DNA of 64,000 bases from Argyresthia goedartella (Eukaryota > Arthropoda > Insecta > Lepidoptera > Argyresthiidae). Below the pieces are notes generated by a model that worked only from the letters and a program-made list of their open reading frames with translations, was not told where the DNA came from and did not search any database. Shown here piece by piece: positions 32,764 through 45,500 of the stretch; position 1 is the first letter of the stretch, and each line of letters starts with the position of its first letter. The DNA is taken from positions 38,040,383 to 38,104,382 of the forward strand of contig OX463814.1 of NCBI GenBank assembly GCA_949825045.1, read 5' to 3'. The translations under genes were made by a program, and so were the position numbers.

Positions 32764-34035
32764 CTGAAACAAAATTTATGTTAATTATAATATTGTTTGT
32801 GACTTTGCTGTTAACATAAACAAACATCAAAAGCAATGTTGTAATTAATATTTGTTTACGTTTTGTTTGAAGGAAATGTCGTACCTATCAATCTTAAAAA
32901 GATATTTAAAAGTGTGGGTCGTGAAACTCATGGACACGTGTATCGAATTTTTTGAACCTGTATGTATTGAGAAATTGTTTTAGGGTTCCGTACCCATAAA
33001 CCTTATAGGAACACTTCGTTGTCCGTCTGTCAAGACTTTTTTACTCAGGAACGCCTGGTGATATCAATTTGAATATCGATTAACCACATCTGTGAACTAT
33101 TGATGATGTAAGATAAAACTTCAAATCAAAAGATATATGTCAGAATTTTGTCTAAATTGCTTGATAATCGCAAAGGAATAAAACCTACAGGGTACTTCCC
33201 GTTGACCTAGAATCATGAAATTTGCCACAAAGCACGGTCTTATTATAGCACTATAAATTTCGGTCTGTCAGCCTATCTGTAGGTTTGTCTGTCTGTCCAG
33301 AACTATTGTCTCAGAAACGCGTTCGAGTATCATGTTGAAATAAATATCAATTACTCATGTATGTGACCAACTCATCTGCCGCGCCTACCCGCGAGGCGTC
33401 GCGATTTTGAACCTTATGTCATGGTAATAAAATTCAAAACCTATAACGGAAACAATATTTCTAGAAATACCGTGGGAGCTCACCTGCCATGGTATTTCTA
33501 GTAGAAAAATTGGTTAAGTTAGGAAAATCAAAAGGTCGCAACGCAATCAAAAGATTGTCTGTGTTACAATTTTGTTCAATTTGGTTGATACTCGCAAGGG
33601 AATCAAAACCTGCAGGATACTTTCCATTGACCTAGAATCATGAAATTTGGCACGAAACAAGGTCTTACAGCACAAGTTAAGGAAAGAGTCTGAAAGCCGT
33701 AAATTTGCAGTTCCTTCACAAAAAAAACACGATTTGTGCGGGACCCTCCTCGCGCGAGTCCCATTTCGCAGCTTTTCGGTTTTTTCAATATTAGATGTAG
33801 ACGATGATTAGTTTAAACACCAGAATTCCCCTCATTTTGCTATCATCCCTGATTTAATTCAAACCACTGAAATTTTATTTTTGTATTCATTGATAAAAAG
33901 TCTCTGCCCATTAAACATGCATAATGTTCACGCCTCTTGTCTAAAAGAGGGGTGGGCAGCTTGTTAAAGTCTATCCCAACCCCTAATAAACCTGGCGCAT
34001 CCTGTATCACAATCAACATTATTATTGTTTCTTAC
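32764..34035 (-). other. Receptor intron with interspersed repeats
   Basis: The 1272-bp intron carries, from 32983 to about 33790, a repeat that opens 'tttagggttccgtaccc' and contains two diverged tandem blocks (around 33180-33240 and 33600-33665) sharing 'gacctagaatcatgaaattt'. Confidence 0.6.
32983..33790 (+). repeat. 'gggttccgtacc' interspersed repeat with internal duplication
   Basis: See the shared words at 33205-33240 and 33632-33660; 'gtctgtctgtcc' near 33287 is typical of the family. It is on the strand opposite to the related block at 31250-31605. Confidence 0.55.
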
Positions 34036-34164
34036 TTTCCGCTTAGCCTCAATACTCTTGTCGATATGTGTCGAGCGCACTGCGTGTCGGAAGTCCAGTT
34101 CTAGGGGAGTGTGCATGCAGTATGATGGCACGTTGTTCTCTTCATCTAGTTTAGTCACTTCCTC
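34036..34164 (-). CDS. Sulfakinin/cholecystokinin-type receptor, intracellular loop 3 exon
   Basis: The exon follows 'tctattgacag' and runs 43 codons in phase 0 to a gtaaga donor. It encodes a charged cytoplasmic loop from 'EEVTKLDEENNV' to 'HIDKSIEAKRK'. Spliced to the next exon it gives 'EAKRKVIRMLF', the classical basic junction between loop 3 and TM6. The exons for the N-terminus and TM1-TM5 must lie farther upstream on the minus strand (higher coordinates). I found none up to 64000, so the intron holding the nested transposons is at least 29 kb. Confidence 0.8.
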
Positions 34165-34857
34165 CTGTCAATAGAAAGATATCTATTAGAATAGTATTTT
34201 GCATTGCAACCAGCAACTGGATTATAAATCTCTCGACACATCACGATTGCTTAGTAATTAAATTAACAGTCGCTAAACGACATCTCGTGTGAAATAATTG
34301 CGGTCTGATTGCTTAAACGACAAATTGGCATCATCCTTCAAAATATCGATTGCGATAAATATAGAAAAGAAGAACATGGACTAAGCGGAGCGACAAAGCC
34401 TGTAGGCAGATCACCTGCTTTGCCTTTGGTAGCTTTGATCTCACTATGGATAACACTGAACCCTGACTGTCATGTTTCCATTTGAAGGAGATGTATCAAA
34501 CAAACCTTGGCCAGGCGCGAACGAAATTTTTAGTAATAGGAGTGATTATACAATGATAATTACTGTCAAATTGGATGGCTACTGTGTTCTTCTTTATTAT
34601 CTGAAGTCTTGCAGGCTTTCATACAAACTATGAACTTTTAGTGAATAAATCATAATTATTTATTTATTTATTTTGGTTCACCAACAGATGTTACATATTT
34701 TCTTAATAAATTCAACAAACACTCTTTGTAGATGTTCATCCACTTATAGGTAAACACAGCATGCATAGGTGTATAACATTACATCGTTAGAAATAATAAT
34801 TAAGAATTTAATTTGTGTAATTAACAATTGTGGGATAAGATTTAAATAATAATAATA
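34165..34857 (-). other. Receptor intron, element-free portion next to the splice acceptor
   Basis: AT-rich; a T-rich repeat edge ('tatttatttattttggttc') near 34658-34680 looks like the 3' end of an unidentified minus-strand LINE. No exon seen. Confidence 0.4.
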
Positions 34858-36147
34858 TATCCAACGCTGAGGTAGCTCGAGCTTTTGAAACATTCTTCAC
34901 CAATGCACCCTTACTCACAACAGAGCGTCTAAATTCATCTCCATATGAAGCAGAGATTTTTTTAAAAAACAGCACTAGCATCAGTAATGTAGATTTTAAT
35001 TTTTATCATGTATATCCCCAGGATATTGTCAAAACGTCTAGATCACTTAACTAAAAAATACTGAAGACCTGTGGGGTATGTCAGTCAAAGTCATTAGTTC
35101 AATAATACTTTCTATTATTGAACCAATACACCTAGCTTATATATTTAATAAATGTGATGTGATGTGATGATGGAGCTTTCCCAGGCCTCATGACACACTT
35201 ATACTTTGTTCACTTATACAGTGAACTTATACCTCTCTCTGTTCAAGTCGGGAGTCAAGGGTGATCCTTCAAATTTCAGACCAATAACTATTCTTCCAGC
35301 ACTAAGTAAAATTTTTGAAATGATTATACTCAATCAAATGCTCTCACACTTCAACCGTACAAAACAAGTCCACACCAAGCAATACGGTTTCACAAGAGGT
35401 AAATCGACTATGGATGCAGGTATTACCCATATTCATATTTATTCTGCATGGGAAGCCGCAAAGGATGCGATCGGTGTTTTTTGCGATCTGTCGAAGGCAT
35501 TTGATTGTGATGATCATGATATGCTACTAATGAAATTAAATCATTACGGAGTTAGAAATAAAGCATTGAATTTAAAAAGATCATTCCTAAGCAATAGAAC
35601 TCAAAAGGCAGAAGTCAACGGCGTTAAATCTGATGGATCGGAAGTAAAAATTGGCGTTCCACAAGGTTCCATATTAGGCCCTTTCTTATTCCTGGTATAT
35701 ATTAACGATCTGCCTTTTATGGTGGAGCAATTGACTAACATAGTGTTGTTTGCTGATGATACTTCACTGGTCTTCAAAAATTGAAAGACAAAAAGAAGAT
35801 TTTGATTATGTCAATGGAGTATTAGCTTTAACCTTGAATTGGTTCACAGTTAACAATTTATTATTAAATGCTGGTAAAACCAAATGTATCAAATTCTCAC
35901 TTCCAAATGTCAGGCATGTTGGGACCAGTTTAGTGTTGGACAGCAATACGTTATAATTAGTAAAGGACACGAAGTTTCTTAGAATAACCATGGATAGCAA
36001 ATTGCAGTAGGGACCCCAAATAGAAAAATTGGCTGGTAAGTTAAGTTCTGCGGCTTACGCTGTTAGGAACATCAGACAAAACACGGATTTGGCTACATCT
36101 AGGCTAGTATATTTTAGGTACTTTCATAGTGTCATGTCCTATGCTAT
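34858..36147 (+). pseudogene. LINE E ORF2 piece 1: reverse transcriptase, degraded
   Basis: Codons for RT run through 'LFKSGVKGDPSNFRPI', 'FCDLSKAFDCDDHD', 'GVPQGSILGP' and 'LFADDTSLVF' (about 35746). It carries stops and frameshifts (near 35055, 35160 and 35780) not found in copy A. It breaks off at 'gtcctatgctat', where LINE A continues 'cttgttgtggggg'; that continuation resumes at 50132. Confidence 0.9.
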
Positions 36148-36609
36148 TTCGAGGACGACGCGACATTTGACCGTTAATCTACTTGAGTTGGGCGCTCACT
36201 AGTTTTTATACAACTAAAATTGAATTAGACATTTTTGCGTAGTAAAATTTTAACCGATTGTTAATAGTGTTAAGTTTTACAAAGTGCGTCTACTCCTTTA
36301 CCGGTAACATTAGTAGAAACCCTGAAAAGTGCAAAATCACAACCGTCTACGCGTCGACCACTCAACGTGCTCGTTATCATCTGTTCGAGCGACCCGTTCG
36401 CGACTATAGCTTGTACGCCAACGGCACAAGCATCACTCTCCCGTGCAGCAGTGACCAGTGCCGGCCGACGACGGTACTCAGCGTGACTCACCGCGATACT
36501 GCGTCCCGCAGCTGCGTGAGTAAACAAAGAACAGAAGCGAATACTTTGTGCGTGCGGTGCTGTCTCTGCGACAACGCTCGACTATCCGCCATCCTCGTCA
36601 CTAAACAAA

Positions 36610-37606
36610 ATGTCAGTGGGGCCTTATATGTGTTGTGCAGCCTGTCGTCAAGACATACTTGAAGAGGAGTACTACAGCTGCATAAGCTGCCAAAACAGAC
36701 TCCATAAGCTATGCGTGTATTACTCACTAAAAACTGATTCATCTAATAAACAAAATCTTACATGCATATGTCCTGAATGCAAGTGTAAAAAGCCAAAGGT
36801 TGACAACACACCCCGGTACACACGACTCCTCATCCAGATCGCATGAACGTCACCTACAGAAGAGACTGACCCACTGAATAAGACGCGTCTGTAGAGTTTG
36901 GAGAAGCATTCGACGTGACCATTCTACTCACAGAAATTCGTTAACTTAGAATAGTGGTAAATGATCTAACGATGCAAAATTCGGAAATAGCTTCACTCAG
37001 GAAAGAAGTTACTGAATTAAAAGCACATCTCTTTTTATTACCCACGTCGCAGACATGTCCAGGTAATTATGAGAAACAGCTGGAAATTCGGGGCCGCGAA
37101 ATAACTGATCTCCGCTCCACTGTAGCTGAACTTCAACACATAGCTGCAGCCCAGGAACAGAACGGAATCAGAAATAAACTAGAAATAGTTGGAATACCAG
37201 AGACTGAACGCAAAAACCTGCATCAGCTGGTATTGGTCGAAGCCTCCAAGCTTTGTGCCACGCTTGTTGACACTGACGTTGACGGACTACACTGAGCCGG
37301 TCCAAGGCGATCATCGTCGATTCCCTCTGCCTCCAACCCCAAAAATCTACGTCGACCTATCGTGGTGAAGCTTACTTGCCGGACGAAGCGCGATGAGTTA
37401 GTGAAGGCCTCAAAACAGAGCTCTTTTTCGACTCGCCCGAGAGCGTGCAGCTCAACATAACTTTCGCTACTGCTGGACAAGAGATGGCTGCATTTACGTT
37501 CGGAAAGCCAAAAAAATGTCAGCTATCCCAATACGAAGTGAAGAATATCACCCAGAAAATTGGCATCCACACGGCTTCCCCGTCGGTAACAATCAACCAG
37601 CAATAA
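36610..37606 (+). pseudogene. LINE D ORF1: PHD-like zinc finger plus coiled coil
   Basis: The first 78 codons form a Cys/His-rich finger of PHD type (C-x2-C ... C-x2-C-x4-H-x2-C ... C-x-C-x2-C). After frame breaks near 36845 and 36950, the sequence resumes with a heptad-rich segment ('IASLRKEVTELKAHL', 'ITDLRSTVAELQHI') and then 'NKLEIVGIPETERKNLH', typical of LINE ORF1 nucleic-acid-binding proteins. Later frames continue to about 37600 with more shifts. ORF1 proteins coat LINE RNA. Confidence 0.75.
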
Positions 37607-37806
37607 TTATCCACATGCAAAAATACTTTGTACCTTCATATTATTTATATTATCGTTTTTATATTTCAATCATAATATCGCACTATTTAACATAAATTCA
37701 AACAGCAGGAATACCACACACAGAAACAAAATCAACCAACTCATGAATAATAATCAATATTCGCATCAAACAAGCTCATCAAGCATGGCAGCACATCCAA
37801 AAATAA

Positions 37807-38748
37807 AAACCTTTTTTACAAACTCTTCATCCAATAATTATAGGCCTAAATAATATCGACAAAGATATAGAATCACTTGATATTCCCTGCCATAGCCTGG
37901 ATGAGACTGCCCATACTCTACTGAACTTATATAACTTTAAAATACTTAACTTTAATATAAGAAGTATAAATAGAAACTTTGAGCACTTTATAGTTAATCT
38001 AAAAAGACTAAACACCACTTGCGATGCTTTTATTCTCACAGAGTGTTTTATAAATGAGTCGTCGTTAGTCCCGAATATCCCGGGTTATAACACTTACCAA
38101 AAAAATAAGGTTATAAACAAAAACAGCGGCGTGGTAGCGTTTTTCAGAGATACCTGGAGTGCCCCTGTCTCCGATCTTAATCTTGGTGAGGCTGACAGCC
38201 TCTTAATTAACATTCCCAATACTATAACAATTTTAGGTATTTATCGATATCCATCTTTTGATAACATCGACTGCTTTCTCTCTGAACTTGCAAGTCAACT
38301 AGATACTATCAAAAATAAGCACGTCGTAATTTCAGGCGACATCAATATTAACATTTTGCCAACCGATGAGAGAATGTCATTGCAGGGAATTAAATATTTA
38401 GATCTAAATGCTGAACATAGTCTGCTACCCGCAATCACCAAACCAACCAGAGGAAGAAGGTGTCTTGACCATATTTTTGTTCGATCACAATGTTCTGTAA
38501 TAGGTATTGTTTGTGAGACAGATGTGACGGACCACTCTTTTACTCTAGCCGGAATAATGCTAAATAAACCAAAATCACAACGTCTAACTCGTATTCGACT
38601 TAAGAGAGATTATAATGGCATTACATCAGACCTAGCGGATCAAAAAAGGAAAGATGTCATAGACAATGAAGATGTAAACGAGGCTGTAAAAATATTTACA
38701 AAAAGGCTATCGACCATAATCGACAAACACATCGCTGTAGTTAAAACA
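37807..38748 (+). pseudogene. LINE D ORF2 piece 1: endonuclease
   Basis: The frame after a stop at 37804 encodes an endonuclease-exonuclease-phosphatase domain: 'KILNFNIRSINRNF', 'AFILTECFINES', 'VVISGDININIL' and 'VTDHSFTLAGI'. It has no convincing start codon. It is cut at 'GTT AAA ACA' (38748) by the T run that is the minus-strand poly-A of LINE B; the coding sense continues at 48669 as 'NNRHMKSRSCYNLRPW'. Confidence 0.85.
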
Positions 38749-38989
38749 TTTTTTTTTTTTTTACTGTAGATATTTACATATACTTAGCAAACGTCATTTT
38801 TTGCCTCTTCTCTACATTGGACCACTGTGGGAAAAGAAGGGCGTAGAAACTCCCACAGATTTATTTTTAGATCTCTTTTAAAAATAGGTTGTGCTTAACT
38901 AATACAAATATGAAAAATTTAATTGTTATGATTAATAAGCAGGAATAAATAATTACAAAATTATTAACAGCAAGGTCTATGTTGAGCCA

Positions 38990-41752
38990 GATTAACCCCA
39001 TACAGTCCTGTCATTTAAGTAATCTTGAACATTGTAATACCCTTTTTCGACAAAGTCGCTTTAACATGCTTTTTAAATTGCTCAAATGGCAATTTCAAAA
39101 TCTCCAGAGGTATCTTATTGTAGTAGAGAATGCACTGACCCTTGAAAGAATTGCTAATCTTCGCGAGTCTAAAACGGGGCGCACATAGTCTGTGATTATT
39201 TCTTAGGTTAACATTACAGCTGTCGCTAAGTTTGGAAAATGTTGTAAGGTTCTTGCCTACATACATTATATTTTCTAAAATAAATTGACTAGCTACTGTT
39301 AGTATGTCAATTTCTTTAAAAAGCTCTCTTAAGGAGTCTGTTCGTTTTAAATTATAAATTGCTCGAATAGCTCTTTTCTGTAAAATAAAAATAGTTTGAA
39401 TATCCGCTGCTTTCCCCCACAACAAGATACCATAGGACATCACACTATGAAAGTAACTAAAATATATTAGCCTAGATGTAGCCACATCCGTGCTTTGTCT
39501 GATGTTCCTAACAGCGTAAGCCGCAGAACTTAATTTACCAGCCAATTTATCTATGTGGGGTCCCCACTGCAATTTGCTATCAATGGTTATTCCAAGAAAC
39601 TTCGTATCATTTACCAATTCTAACGTGCTGTTGTCTAACACCAAACTGGTCTCAACTTGCCTGACATTTGGAAGTGAGAATTTGATACACTTGGTTTTAC
39701 CAGCGTTTAACAATAAATTATTAACTGTGAACCAATTCAAGGTTAAAGACAATACACCATTAACATCATCAAAATCTCCTTTTTGTCTTTCAATTTTGAA
39801 GACCGTTGAAGTAACATCAGCAAACAACACTATGTCAGTTAATTTCTCCACCATGAAAGGCAGATCATTAATATATACCAGGAATAAGAAAGGGCCTAAT
39901 ATAGAACCTTGTGGAACGCCAATTTTAACACCCGATCCATCAGATTTTACGCCGTTAACTTCTGCCTTTTGAATTCTATTGCTTAGGTATGATCTTAGTA
40001 GATCCAACGCTTTATTTCTAACTCCGTAATGATTTAATTTAATTAATAGCGTATTATGATCAACACAATCAAACGCCTTCGACAGGTCGCAAAAAACTCC
40101 GATAGCATCCTGTGCGGCCTCCCATGCAGAATAAATATGAGATACAAGGGTAATACCTGCATCCGTAGTCGATTTACCCCTAGTGAAACCAAATTGTTTA
40201 GCGTGGAGTTGTTTTGTTCGGTTGAAGTGTGAGAGCGTTTGATTGAGTATAATCTTTTCAAATATTTTACTTAGTGTTGGAAGAACAGATATTGGTCTGA
40301 AATTTGAAGGATCGCCCTTATCTCCCGATTTGAACAGCGGTATAAGTTTACTGTGTTTCATGAGGTCTGGAAAAGCCCCATCGTCAACACATTTATTGAA
40401 TATATAAGCTAAGTGTGGGGCTATAACTAGAATTACTGAACCAATGACTTTGACTGATATACCCCACAGGTCTTCCGTATTTTTTAAGTTAAGTAATTTA
40501 AACGTTTTGACAATGTCCTGGGGATATACATGATGAAATTTTAAATATACATTACTGACGCTAGTGTTATTTTTTAATATAGTCTCTGCTTCAAATGGAG
40601 ATGAATTTAGACGGTCCGTTGTGAGTACGGGTACATTGGTGAAGAATGTTTCAAAAGCTCGAGCAACATCAGCGTTGGATTTAACAACATCATCACCTAT
40701 CTTTAGGCAGAAATCACTGTCCCTTGGTATAACTTTGCCAGTTTCGCGGTTTATTATTTGCCAAACTGTTTTCATTCTATTATTTGAATTTTGAATTTTT
40801 CTATTAATGTGTAAAGTTTTTGCAGTTCTACAAACCAACTTGAAAGTTTTGGAATATTTTTTGACATAGTCATGAAATTTTCGATCAAAGTTATAGGTTT
40901 ATTGATCATAAAGGTCATACAAGATAACTCTACTTTTACGAATTCCAAACGTTGCCCAGTCATTAAATTTAGATTTACCGTTGTAGTCACTGACTTTCTT
41001 TAATTTGAAAACTTTATTGAATTGTGTCTGAATAATGTTGAAGAAGTCTGAGTAGATTTTGTTTGGGTTCTTTTCATTAAAATCCGGTACTGGCAAGTTT
41101 ATATCTAAGTTTTTCGTGTATGTCTCTAGTCTATGGGATGTAATAGGCCTATAAAATGATGGACCAGTCTTATCCTTAATAGTAATTGGGAATGAAACTG
41201 TTTGACCACTGTGATCGGAGGGTAAACAGTTAATTACACTTTTACTTGTGAATGCACAGTCACAAAAAACGTTATCTAAGCAAGTTTGGCTGGTAAGTGT
41301 AATTCTAGTCGGCTCTAGAAATACATGACATAAATTAAATGATTTGAACAGAGTTATTAATTGTCGCTTCAGTGTTGTATCTACAAGCAGATCTACATTA
41401 AGATCGCCACAAATAATTAACTTTTTTCTGTTATTACAAAGTTTAATGAGGGCTTCCTCCATAATTTTCTCAAATATTTCGAAATTGCCATGGCCTTTTT
41501 CATCCCTCGGTGGCCTGTAGACACAAACAATAATATGGCTATCTAACTCAACACAGGATACCTCTATCTGTCTTTCAACAGTAAGTGCAAGAATATCTTT
41601 CCGTTGTTTCACCTTAATATTATTTTTCACTAAGATTAAAGAACCACCTTTATCAGCAGTCTTTCTATTGTAACAACTGACAATTTTGTAATTATTTATG
41701 TTAAAATACATCATATTTTCCTTCAACCAGTGTTCAGTAACACAAATAATAT
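38990..41752 (-). pseudogene. LINE B ORF2, main part: endonuclease C-terminal part and reverse transcriptase
   Basis: The sense continues from 48177 across the gypsy insertion as 'CVTEHWLKENM', then 'CGDLNVDLL', the RT blocks and the C-terminal domain, closely matching LINE A. A Lys codon has become TAA near 40901, one base is lost near 39040 (changing the last residues) and the RT active site reads FADV instead of FADD (about 39818), removing a metal-binding Asp. It is therefore dead as an enzyme. Confidence 0.9.
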
Positions 41753-42552
41753 TGTTACGAGCGTGGGGTTCGTATTTGATAGAAAAACGCGAATTAATCC
41801 ACTAATTAAAACACTCACTTTATTACCCAAATTAGGCACTTACAATTCACACGAACTGTACATAAAATCCACTAAAACACACACACACTATTTCACTAAT
41901 TATGCGCTCACTATTCACACGAAGAGTCTTTCTTTCCGATTATCCTTGTACTAGCACTCGATCGCAGTTAAAATGTAACTAACTCGCGCCGGCCGTCGAC
42001 GCCTTTTATATCCCGCGGAGCCCCTCTGGACACATTGTCCACACATATCGCGAATATTCTAGTAAGGACCAGCGTGCGGGCCGAGAACATTCGAGACCAC
42101 TATATGTCTCCCTCTAATGGTGCACTCTCTCTGTCACTCCCTTCTCGAATGTTCCGAGTATAGCTATCTCTTTCTAGTAGTGCTATCTCTGTCACACACT
42201 TCTCGAATGTTCCGAGTATAGCTATCTCTTTCTAGTAGTGCTATCTCTGTCACTCCTACCGGATATTTCGCCATATAACGATTTGTGCTTCAGAGGCCCA
42301 TAAGGGGTCCTGAAAACGCCTGAAAACGGGTTTTCAGGTTATGGCGTCATCTGATAGAGGGTGCCCTGAAACGGACTGAAAACATGTTTCAGGCGCCTGA
42401 AAACGACGGCAACTTGGGTGAAATTTCGATCTTTAGATATGTGATAGAGTAACTTCTGAAACGGCCTGAAATGACTTTTCAGCCTGCTGAAAACGCCTCT
42501 AGAGCACTGAAATTGACGTTCAAAGTTTTTGACCTAACCTACCGGCGTAACA
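41753..42552 (-). repeat. Gypsy 3' LTR
   Basis: On the minus strand it starts TGTTACGCCGG and ends CGCTCGTAACA. It includes a ~60-bp internal duplication ('ctcgaatgttccgagtatag' at 42143 and 42203) and many 'cctgaaaacg' words at 41930-42540. Confidence 0.95.
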
Positions 42553-45500
42553 CTACCCCCTCCTAAGACATGCTCGTCCCGAGCATCATTATTTCCGTGG
42601 TATCTGGCTAGCCGGTCAACATGAACAATCTTGCTCGGACTACGAGGATTCCGCTGGATTCGATACGTGACGTCGTTTATTTTGGTGACTACCTTGTAAG
42701 GCCCTTCCCAATTCGGAGATAGTTTCGGGGACTTTCCTACTCGTCGCATAGGGTTATGTAGCCACACCAACGATCCTTCCTCAAAACCCACTTGATAAGA
42801 CTTCCGGTCATATCGGGTTTTCATCTTTATGCTAGCGTGGAGCCCGTGTTCACGTACCAGGCTGTGAACATCATCAATCCGATCCCGCAAATCATTTGCA
42901 TATTCCGTGATGGTCCTCGGTATATCGGGCGGACGTCCAGTCAGGAGATCTGCAGGCAGACGGAGTTCTCTTCCAAAATTCGCATACGATGGAGTAACCG
43001 CAGTACTTTCGTGAGTTGCGGACCTATAAGACAACAGGAAGAGGGGGATATGCCGATCCCAATCTTTTTGATGGCTCTCAACGACCTTGGCTAGATGTCT
43101 CTCCAGTGTCTGGTTAAATCTCTCAACCATTCCATCTGACTGTGGATGATACGCCGTAGTCCTCGTCTTATGAATTCCCATTATGCGACAAGTCTCCTGA
43201 AAGATCGCAGATTCGAAGTTTCTTCCTTGATCACTGTGGATTTCGAGTGGTACCCCAAACCGACAGAATACTTCGTTCACTAACTTTTCAGCTATGGTTA
43301 CCGCTTCTTGATTAGGAATGGCAAATACTTCAGGCCACTTCGTGAAGTAATCCATCACGACAAGAATGTACTTGTTTCCGGAGTCCGATGCTGGGAATGG
43401 TCCTGCGACATCTAATGCAACCCTTTCCCAAGGGACTCCCACGTTGTACAACTTGGGTGTTCCTCGGCTACGGGTATGCGGTCCCTTGACTGATGCACAG
43501 TTAGTGCATCGTTTACACCAATTTTCAACATCTTCTCGGCAGTGAATCCAATAAAAGCGTTGCCGAATTTTCATTAGGGTCCTTTTTACTCCAAGGTGTC
43601 CACCGGATGTTCCATCGTGAAATATTCTCAAAACATCTTTCACCCTTTTCTTTGGGACAACGACTTGCAGGTAAGCATCCTTCCCATTTGTTGATTCCCA
43701 TTTTCTACATAGAACGCCATTATGCATAACCAAGCTATCCCATTTTGCCCAGTAGCTTTTTGTTACCGCACTCATAGGAGCTACATCACACCATCTTGGT
43801 TTAGGTGCGCCAGCATTAATCCAATCAAAAATGGGTCTCACGTCAGGGTCCTCTTGTTGCGCTTGCTGCATGATTTCATCACTCCACTCATCGCTAACCG
43901 TATCAGTTCTCATCATTCGAACACATTCCTTGCCTTCTTGTCTTGAGCAATGTTTACAGTTGTCCGCACAAGGTCTACGTGATAGGGCGTCAGCATTTCC
44001 ATGTGATTTCCCACTACGGTGTTCAATGATGAAATCATACTCCTGCAGTTGTTCAATCCATCTCGCCACTTGTCCCTCGGGGTTTTTAAATTCTAGCAAC
44101 CACTTTAAAGCAGCATGGTCAGTTCTGATACGAAACTTTTTGCCCAGCAGGTATTTGCTGAAATGCTGTAACGTCTTGAAAACTGCTAGCAATTCCCTCC
44201 GAGTTACACAGTAATTCCTCTCTGGTTTTGACAATGACTTACTGAAATATGCAATCACAACTTCGTTATCTCCTTTCTTTTGCGACAAGACACCTCCAAT
44301 TCCAGTATTACTAGCATCTGTATCCACAATGAAATCCTCGTCCGGGTCTGGATACCCCAATATTGGCGTTTCACAAAGTCTTCCTTTAAGGTCGTTGAAA
44401 CTTGACTCACATTGTTCGTTCCAGTCAAATGATCGCTTTTCTTCCGTTAGTTGATGCAAAGGCTTTGCTATATCCGAGAAGTTCTTCACAAAACGTCTGT
44501 AGTATGAACAAAGCCCCAAAAAGGCACGTACTGCAGTCTTGTCTTTTGGTGTCGGCCAATCCTTCACAGCGCTAATCTTCTCAGGATCTGTCTGGATGCC
44601 GTCTTTCGAAATCACGTGTCCCAAGTAATTCACTTTACGTTTGAAAAACGAGCATTTCTTCGGACTGAGTTTCAGATTTGCCCCTCGTAGTTTGCCTAGC
44701 ACCTGCTCCAATTTATTCAAGTGGTCGTTGAAGTCTCTACCAACGATAATGATGTCATCCAAATAGACCAAGCAAGTTTCTCCTAGAAGTCCAGCTAATA
44801 TTTGTTCCATTAATCTCTCAAATGTGGCTGGTGCATTACACAGTCCAAATGGCATAACATTGAACTGCCAGAGTCCCTTGCCAGTAGAGAAGGCCGTTTT
44901 CTCCTTATCCTTGTCCTTGATTTCGACTTGCCAATAGCCACTTTTCAGATCCAACGTTGAAAACCATTTCATTCCGTTCAATGTGTCTAAAGTGTCGTCG
45001 ATTCGTGGAAGTGGATAACTGTCTTTTTTGGTTACATCATTAAGTCGACGGTAGTCAATACAGAATCTCATGGTGCCGTCCTTCTTCTTAACCAAAACTA
45101 CGGGAGAACACCACGGGCTTGTTGAAGGTTCAATAACGCCGCTTCTTTGCATTTCCTCGATCATGCCCTCAACCTCCTTCTCCCGAGCTACTGGAACTCT
45201 CCGAGGGCGCTGTCGGATAGGCATAGTTTCCCCAGTGTCGATCTCATGCTGAACCACTCCAGTTCTTCCAATGTCATCATCATGCGAAGAAAAGACGTTG
45301 CGATATCGTAGCAGTAAGCTACGCGCCTTAAGGAATTCCTCCTCGGTAAGGTGCTCCCTGGAGTCATTTAGTAGTTTTTCAACATCTATTGAAGGCTTAA
45401 CATGCCCAGGTTTCACGTTTACCTCAGATTCCCGGCAGCCTCTTACCCAAGAAATTTCTTGGCATGATCCGACCAGCGTTCCTTTATTGAGGACGCATTC

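Noticed and set aside
32636..32836. 66-codon minus-strand ORF covering the TM6 exon
   Set aside because: The neighbouring frame between good splice sites encodes TM6 of a GPCR in phase with flanking exons. The longer ORF is chance.
36258..36662. 134-codon plus-strand ORF as a separate gene
   Set aside because: It falls in the 5' UTR of LINE D and overlaps the better supported PHD-like ORF1 start at 36610.
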